From NCBI GenBank assembly GCA_951799405.1, contig OX637332.1, forward strand, positions 16,993,001 through 17,057,000: a stretch of 64,000 bases of DNA, written 5' to 3'. The notes under the pieces are model-generated. The model made no database searches, was not told the origin of the DNA, and saw only the letters and a list, made by a program, of their open reading frames with translations. Positions 57,299 to 64,000 of this stretch are shown here, one piece after another. The DNA is from Agapetus fuscipes (taxonomy: Eukaryota > Arthropoda > Insecta > Trichoptera > Glossosomatidae). Made by a program: the position numbers and the translations under genes. How positions within the stretch are numbered: position 1 is the stretch's first letter; the number at the start of each line of letters is the position of its first letter.

Positions 57299-57486
57299 AT
57301 CGAATGTTACGGTACCGGTCATCGGAGGCAATAATCCTTGGAGGTGGGAGAATCGAGAGGTCTGGGCGGCTGGGGTGGTGGTGTTACTAGGGGGAGCGTG
57401 AATGCTGGCCGTGGTGACCACCATCTCCAAGTCCTGCGGAGTCCTCTCAACTGCCTTCCATCCACCGTTACCAAATTCGTCGTTAT
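57299..57486 (-). other. Candidate coding exon, possibly an alternative Shaker 3' exon
   Basis: On the - strand, a branch-like CTAAT and TTGCTAG precede 188 open bases encoding DNDEFGNGGWKAVERTPQDL, then EMVVTTASIHAPPSNTTTPA and AQTSRFSHLQ, followed by a GTAAGG donor. The GC content and residue mix stand out from the flanks. Its entry phase (2 bases) matches the exit phase of the Shaker S6 exon at 58822-59012, so it could be an alternative C-terminus. The protein segment was not recognised. Confidence 0.35.
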
Positions 57487-58077
57487 CTAGCAAGGTCAAT
57501 TAGTCGCATGCCATGTTCAAAAAAATACAGCAATAGCTATTATGTTGAAAAAATTACAAAATATATAAAACATTAGATTAACCTGGAAGTGAAAAATTAC
57601 ACAAACAATTTAAGGAATTTTAAAATTTTAATAAAACAATATTACCGCAAAATCCTCATTTTTCATTGCAATCATTTTCTTAATCGTACTGCGACACAAA
57701 TTATACTTAAAAGTGGATCAGAATAAAAATTTAATAGGTACAAACGAACAAATCAATACTATTTTTTCTTAAGTGAAGGAAACGTCATTAAATGTATATT
57801 ATGGCATTAATTTTGTGGTCCTTCATCTCGATAGATTCAAATACAAGTAACAAAAGTTATTTCCTTTTAAATCTATAGACTATGGGCGTCATGGTTTTTT
57901 CTGAATATGAACGTAAATAATCAATCAAGAAAATAGACCAACTGTCTTTAGGTATGATTTTTTAGTTTGTACCTACAAGCAAGATTACTTAATTTTGCAG
58001 TTTCTGGCATTTAAAAATGACATTGATTAAATACTTGATATTTTATTTAAAAAAGGTCAGTTTTCCTCACCTAGTAG

Positions 58078-59012
58078 TCAGACGTCAGTTTCAATACTGA
58101 CGATATTGATGTTATTCTGCCGAAGAGAGTTGTTCATCTTCCTACACTGCTCTGTGGGCCCAGTCAACAGAATTCCCTCCTCCAGCTCCATGATGTCTGA
58201 GGAAGAGTCACTGATGGATCCCTTCATGTTGTTAGGACCTGGAAAAGACGTGGGACGCTCTGTAGGCATTTTTTTAGCTGTCCTTATCACGAGCCGATTG
58301 AAGCAAGATATTTATGAAACACCGTGCTATGAGCCCTAAATGACAGATGAAGCTTAAAGAAGGTAAGGTGTTTGAAACAATCTTTTTTTTAAATCAAGGG
58401 AATCAATAAAAATGTCACGAAAAATATTGATTTGGAAATTTCCTTTTTTGACTTTATTTTCTTTTAAAAAGGGCTTTAGATGAATAAAAAACTCGTGTTT
58501 TCTTCCCTTAGCGTACATTTTTTTAAACCCTTTCATTCATAAATATGCATCAACATAAGGTTATTTACTGTTTGATAAGAATAAATTATTTTTGATTAAG
58601 ATTTACTAATACCTTTTCAGAACACCATTAATGAAGGTGAAATACAGTACAGAAATATCAACCATAGCGTTTTACCAAAAATGTAAGAAAAATTAAACGC
58701 TCTTTTAAAGCACTGTTTATTTCTATTCATTCTTTAGTCAACGCTTGAGCTCATTATAACGCGAATTCACTGTAGCTGAGGCTAATAAAAGGGATGTGAT
58801 ACGAACTGGGATCCGACTCACCTAATGAACCAGGCAGGTACGGACAGCTGGTGACGTGGTTGAAGTTCTGCGACTGCATTTCCTCCTGGTCAGTCTCTCG
58901 ATGGTAGAAGTAGTTGAAATTGCTGACGATGACAGGGACGGGAAGGGCGATGGTCAGCACACCAGCAATGGCGCACAGAGAACCCACAATCTTGCCCCAC
59001 ACACCGACGGGC
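58078..59012 (-). CDS. Sh: Shaker (Kv1) voltage-gated potassium channel, last two exons
   Basis: Exon 58822-59012 starts after CTTTCTACCCAG and encodes [39 protein letters not shown] and [20 protein letters not shown], then PGSL. This is the end of the pore turn, the S6 helix with the PVP gate hinge, and the proximal C-tail. GTGAGT follows. The last exon (58078-58238, acceptor TTTTCCAG) encodes [20 protein letters not shown] and a short tail ending in SIETDV before TGA. The split Gly codon joins exactly (phase 1). ETDV is the class I PDZ ligand that holds Shaker at synapses through Discs-large. The tetramerisation domain, S1-S5 and selectivity filter must lie on exons beyond 64000. The last exon is much shorter than in Drosophila, which has long Gln-rich tracts here. 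Confidence 0.97.
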
Positions 59013-60029
59013 CTGGGTAGAAAGTCATACAATATAAACTAAAAAAAATCAAACTCAAAACGATATTATTATATTGGAAGGTAATTATTTCAAAGTGTAC
59101 CATTTTTACATTTGATCCTTAAGAACACCAATATTATTCGAAGCAATTAATAAATCAATTGAAGAATGGTTTTGAAATACTGAAGGGTGAAAAACTAGGT
59201 TCGTTTTGTTGACTCATTTTAAAATGTTTTATGTAACAAATTCAATTGTTTTTATTTTTATGAGCTTCAAGTTAGGTCAGGTCAGTTTTCAGGTTAAATA
59301 TGCTGTTTTCACTCTTCTGTGTGCTCCGGTAAGATTTTTTGTGACTCGGTATCAAATTAGATGACAAGCATATTATCTTGTATTGTTGGAGTATAAGTGG
59401 ACACCATTTCTACTTTTTTGAGTCTTAACGAGTAGTGTATTGCCAAAGTTCAAAGTAAAAATACGTCTTTTTCAATGTGATAAAATAGCCCACTTTACTC
59501 AATCAAGTAAAGCCTCATTCAAGGATAAGTTGCTTGGTGAAGTTCTTTGATCTTTTGAATTAAGCATAAAATTTTCTTGATCAAGTTATTATGGGGACTT
59601 TTATATCCCAAAGAATATTATTTACTCATTGTTTGTAGAAGATTTCTAATTTCAAAATATGCACATGCGTAAATATATTACTGAAAAAAAGAGACAACAA
59701 TCAAACTGCTAACATCAAAAACAGTTTCAAAAAGGATTCTTACCTGCCAAATAGAAATAAAAAATAAACAAAACAACTAATATCATTGATTTTGTTTGTT
59801 GTAGAGGTGCATGTATTCTTTTCTTTTGAAATGATTTCAGTTAGAAGCACTCATTATTTTTTTAAAGAAAAAGACACTCGTTTTCGGGGTCTTTTTTCAG
59901 AAATTGAAATAATAATTGGTAAATTGTTTCTTATTAAATCCATTTTTGATATGACATTTTTTCATTTATGTCACAACCAGGCAAAATATGTATTCATAAT
60001 TGTGAGATGAATGAAAAAAGCTTTGTAAC
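59013..60029 (-). other. Shaker intron, proximal part
   Basis: Continuous AT-rich intron upstream of the S6 exon. No pore-filter exon (TMTTVGYGDM) is found on the - strand. Confidence 0.7.
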
Positions 60030-60970
60030 ATGTATAAAACCAGGGGCGTCGCTTGCAAATTAGATTTAAAAAAATCATTTTTGAAACGGAAGAAAAAACA
60101 CAACTTAGGTAAGTTTTTTTTTTCATTCTAAGTGGTGTTTTTTGTTCATGAAATGCAATAATCGCGCAGAGTAATAAAAGTATATTTTCATTTCTTATTG
60201 AAAATACAAATTATATTTAAAAAAAATGTAAGGAGCAATACACATTCACACACATCGTTCATACCATAAAAAACATTATTAAAAAAAAAAAAGTATAAAA
60301 AAGAGGACAATATATGGAAAATATGATGCTAATGTACTTTCCCAGTAAAAAATTAAGTAGAATACCATTAATAAATTTTGTAAACAAATATGCTTATTCA
60401 ATAGGCGTTTTAAAAAAGTGAGAAAGGATTTTAAGAACTTTTAAATGAAAATAAATACCCTAAATAAAATAAATTAAAGTATTCTTTGATTGTTGTGGAA
60501 TAAGGCACAATTAATATATGTAAATGGTCATTTTTTATATGAAATTTCCCATTCTTAAGAAGTTTTGCCAAGTTCATAAGTTGCTTACTACCTCTTTAAA
60601 AAAGAGGCACTCTTTAAAACTTTTGGTATTTCTACATACTTTGTATTTTTTTTTATTGATGTGATAGCCCTAAACCAAAAACATCTCTTCCAATTCGAAA
60701 CAAAAGAAATGTCGAAGTAGGTAGATGAATTTTGTTTGAATGTAATTTAAATAAAAAAATGAATAATGTTTGAAATAAACTTTAAATTGTTAACACATTT
60801 TTTAAATTTCTCGTTACTTCGATTGAAAAGGATGATGATTTTGATATTTTGTATTTGTGTTATAAAAAAATGTACATTTTTTTTTACAAAAACTGAGTAT
60901 AATTTTAGCTTTGGGGATTTTTTAGTGTTTGAAATCAATATGCAATGACGCCCCTGATTTTATGCCATGC
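60030..60970. mobile_element. DNA transposon remnant with terminal inverted repeats in the Shaker intron
   Basis: ATAAAACCAGGGGCGTCGCT and TTGCAAATT at the left (60034-60061) mirror AATATGCAATGACGCCCCTG and ATTTTAT at the right (60937-60963). The element is about 930 bp without a usable frame, so it is non-autonomous. CAGGGGCG ends resemble hAT superfamily termini. No clear 8-bp duplication was found. Confidence 0.65.
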
Positions 60971-63900
60971 AAGTTAACATAATTCATTACCAATATTACT
61001 TAAAGTAAAAAAATGTAAAACAAAACCTTCTGTTAGATCCAAATTGTCCAAAAATATAGTAGTTTCAAAGCTTAATCAACTTTGTTATAATTGTCGACAC
61101 TACTGATTTAAAATGTTATTGTTTATAATAGATTTAAATTTTAAGGTCATCTTACCCGTAAATCGTTATAAGGAACACAGGAAGTTGAATCAAAGGTTTT
61201 AAAAAACATAAAAGTTAAGAATAAGCCCAGGAAATTGTTTTGCTAAAATGTAATACAACTAACAAATATTTATTCAAGATTTCATCCACTATAAAACATG
61301 CCTTGTTGAAGATTCTTTTTTTTAAATTGACAATCTAAAACAGAAAGTTAAAAGACATTCATGGTAAAGAAAAAATAAATAAAAAAGCTTTACATGCTTT
61401 TTACATAACTAACAAAACTGAGAAAAATAGAGAGAGACGTTTATAAAATAGTAATGAATGTATGTAAAATGTGATATAATAAAAAATCATGAATGTATCA
61501 AGGACAAAAATATGCAAAACTAATGATTTCGATATTAAAATTCTCAAATTTTCAATTTATCAATGCATTTCGAGTTACTAGTTTTATTTTTTGCCGTCAT
61601 TTTAAGAAACGACAGAATAGAGGAATTACGTTTATTTCTTAAAAAGTTTTTTTTTAACCGGGACAAGAACAATATGTTAGGTGTAGAAAAGAACTGTGTA
61701 CTGAGTGTGAACTTAAAACTTTTTCATTTTAATTTTGCACAAATCTTCAGTCTATCGTCGTACATAGATGAACCTTAACTAAATCACGAAATTATTTAAT
61801 TTAATTTGATGAACCATGTGATATTTTGTTTTAATATTTTTTGTAAGTTTTCTTTGTATAATGTTAATATTTTATATGCTGAATTAAAAATTAAGTCTTG
61901 GAAAATCATTTTTTTATGGTTATATAGTATGAAGGTCGTGACGAAAAAAAAAGTTTTTGAAGTAGTACGAGTTATTCAGCCAATTTCGTTAATGTTTATA
62001 CATTCAATGTTTTTCAACATCAAGTACTTTCATTTTTTTGCTTTTTGCTTCTTAAAAGAATATTCATTATTTCTTTGATTTAATTAATTATTAAATATAG
62101 AAAAATGCAAAAGTGTAAATTTGTCCTACAGATTTTTACATGTATTTTATTTATTTATTGTAACATTTAACATCCCTTTCCCATTATCTAGTATAATGAG
62201 AAAGACAAATATATTTAAAATTTGAAATTTGTTATTAAGTAAGATAGAATAACACTTACCAAAAAGATGGAAATTAAAAGGGAATAAAAAATGTAATTTT
62301 TGTGTGTATATAAGTTAAGTAATATTATGTAAGTTTTCTATTTCACTATACATTTTCACATGACGACGTACAATACAACATCGAAAAACATACCCTTTTT
62401 ATTTATATCTTAATTCAATATTTTATTTTTATCTAGCCTAAATAAATTCTACGGTTTCTACAGAAAATAAATAATTAAATATTAATTGTTTTTTGCTTTT
62501 TAATAAACTTGTCCATGAGAAAACAGAAATATGATAAATAAAAACATTTGTATTCTTTCATGCATTTGATTAATAGTAAATTCAAGTGTTAACAAAATAT
62601 TTTTATATATTACAGACAGAACTAAATATTTTGAAAGCTTTGTTTGTTAATACATAAGAAATCGTTATATTTAAGCAATGATTTGATGTTTTTTTTCTTA
62701 CATTATATTAAAAAACTAAAAGAGTTTATACTCTTATAATCGAATATTTTTTTTCTGTCAAGTAAAAAGCAAAAAATCTTTAATTATTTATTTTTTCATA
62801 TAATTTTTTTTCATAAATTACCAATTGTTTGTGAAGAGCATCGTAGGAAAATTTTGCTAGTAAAAAAGGAAAATACGGGAATTTTGGTGCTACTAGAAAT
62901 TTCACAGGGCAAATTAATTACCCGATGATTATTTAATTTCAATTTAACAAACCGTGGGTCTACGATATATATCTGTATGTATAAATCTATTCTTTGACCT
63001 CCATCAATATTTGTAAATATCTATTTTTTGTAATAAACTCTTATATTTAATACCATGTAACTGAGTTCTTAAGCTTACTATTTTTAAATATCTTTAGAGA
63101 ATTTAAAATCTACTAGTACTTCCTAAATATTCATAAAAAAAATTGATGGTGACAGGTATACCAAATTTTCTACTTAAGGAAGTTGTCATATAAAAGTTTA
63201 GTACTATAAAGTAATATTTTATTGCAAACTTATTCAAATTGCTAAAATAGAATAAAATTATCTGAAAATCATTATTAATTTAACTATCGTAAAAGATGAC
63301 TTTAAGTTTTTTGATAATCTTTAGAAATAAATCTATTAAAAAATCTAATCTACATTGAAATTGGTCCTACAGTTCCAAAATAATAAATGACTATGAATGC
63401 ACTTAGTGTGTCAAAGTGTTAGTATTTTGTGTGAATTGTGGTGATTTAAGTGTAAAAAAATAATTTTGAAATATAAAAAATATTTGAAAATAATAATGTG
63501 TTATCAAACGTTTTATAAAGTTGGTTACATTAAAAGTTCCAAAACAATTTTTGGTAAAGCGTTCTTTGTTGAGGATAATATTTACATGTATTTTTAACAG
63601 CTACAGCTAAAAAGAAATACTTTTTAACTTTTAAAATATAGATCCTAGCTGTACCACTACAGTTATTGTAACAAAAGTAAAAATATGTATCTAGAAAAAT
63701 GTTTTAATCAATTGAATAAAAGGCACGATGCACCTTGAAAAATAGTTTGTTTATATTTTTAAAAGAAATGTTGTTTTAAATATCAAAGTAAAGTGTTTTA
63801 ACGAAAAGACAATGATAAATTCTGCTATTCGTATGTAAATTATTTATTAAATACATAATTAAAACCTGGTAATTGTGGAGGCAATACTGAAAGCTTTTTT

Positions 63901-64000
63901 TTAAGGCAATTACAACATTTTCTTTTGTTTACAAATTGTACATAGAGAGGTTGTCATCCTATCATTTATAGTAAAGTTTATTTTGATCGTTTGGCAGGGT
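60971..64000 (-). other. Shaker intron, distal part
   Basis: AT-rich sequence with no recognised exon or interspersed repeat. Open frames of 60-90 codons are Phe/Lys-rich translations of AT-rich DNA. Confidence 0.6.

Noticed and set aside
58042..58047. AATAAA on the - strand 31 bases after the Shaker stop as the poly(A) signal
   Set aside because: The distance is very short for Shaker, whose 3' UTRs are usually long, and many AATAAA hexamers occur in AT-rich DNA. The true end cannot be chosen from sequence alone.

Overview
The window is a piece of an insect nuclear genome. This rests on three genes: a Tweedle-type cuticular protein (a family known only from insects), a Shaker potassium channel whose coding exons are nearly identical to the insect gene, and an intron-rich neprilysin-like (M13) gene of the type that insects have expanded. 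The DNA is AT-rich, introns run from about 100 bases to more than 5 kb, and the first 43 kb are crowded with short interspersed repeats. No order or species can be named safely. There are no bacterial operons, CRISPR arrays, rRNA genes or free-standing tRNA genes.

Layout. 1-16 kb holds no recognisable host gene. It contains many copies of one 240-260 bp retroposed repeat ('Fam-A', tail of TTAGA or TATAGAT units), tRNA-derived SINEs ('SINE-B', 'SINE-C'), LINE reverse-transcriptase ends and foldback elements. 16.45-18.6 kb is the complete two-exon cuticle gene with TATA box, signal peptide and poly(A) signal. 18.6-34 kb is again repeat-rich, including six tandem units of about 400 bp built from Fam-A copies (29.97-32.47 kb). 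34.18-43.21 kb carries eleven 3' exons of an M13 peptidase relative on the + strand. All splice phases agree, but the zinc-binding HExxH has become TALAR, so the product should not be a zinc peptidase. Its introns contain a 300-bp hairpin element, a second large inverted repeat, a hAT-like MITE, SINEs and a LINE scrap. 44.3-53 kb is AT-rich unique sequence with almost no repeats. 53-57 kb has SINEs and hairpin elements. 57.1-64 kb is the 3' end of Shaker on the - strand: the S6 exon, the last exon ending in the PDZ ligand ETDV, and more than 5 kb of upstream intron.

The three genes are unrelated in function: cuticle structure, a secreted or membrane pseudo-peptidase, and neuronal and muscle excitability. 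The most unusual material is in the repeats. Several unrelated hairpin-forming elements share a small core that resembles a hammerhead ribozyme: TGAAGA, one extra base, a short stem-loop, then GAAA. A Fam-A copy nested in a SINE has a perfect 14-bp target-site duplication, which shows how the family moves. Two loci carry the same SINE-B/SINE-C heterodimer.
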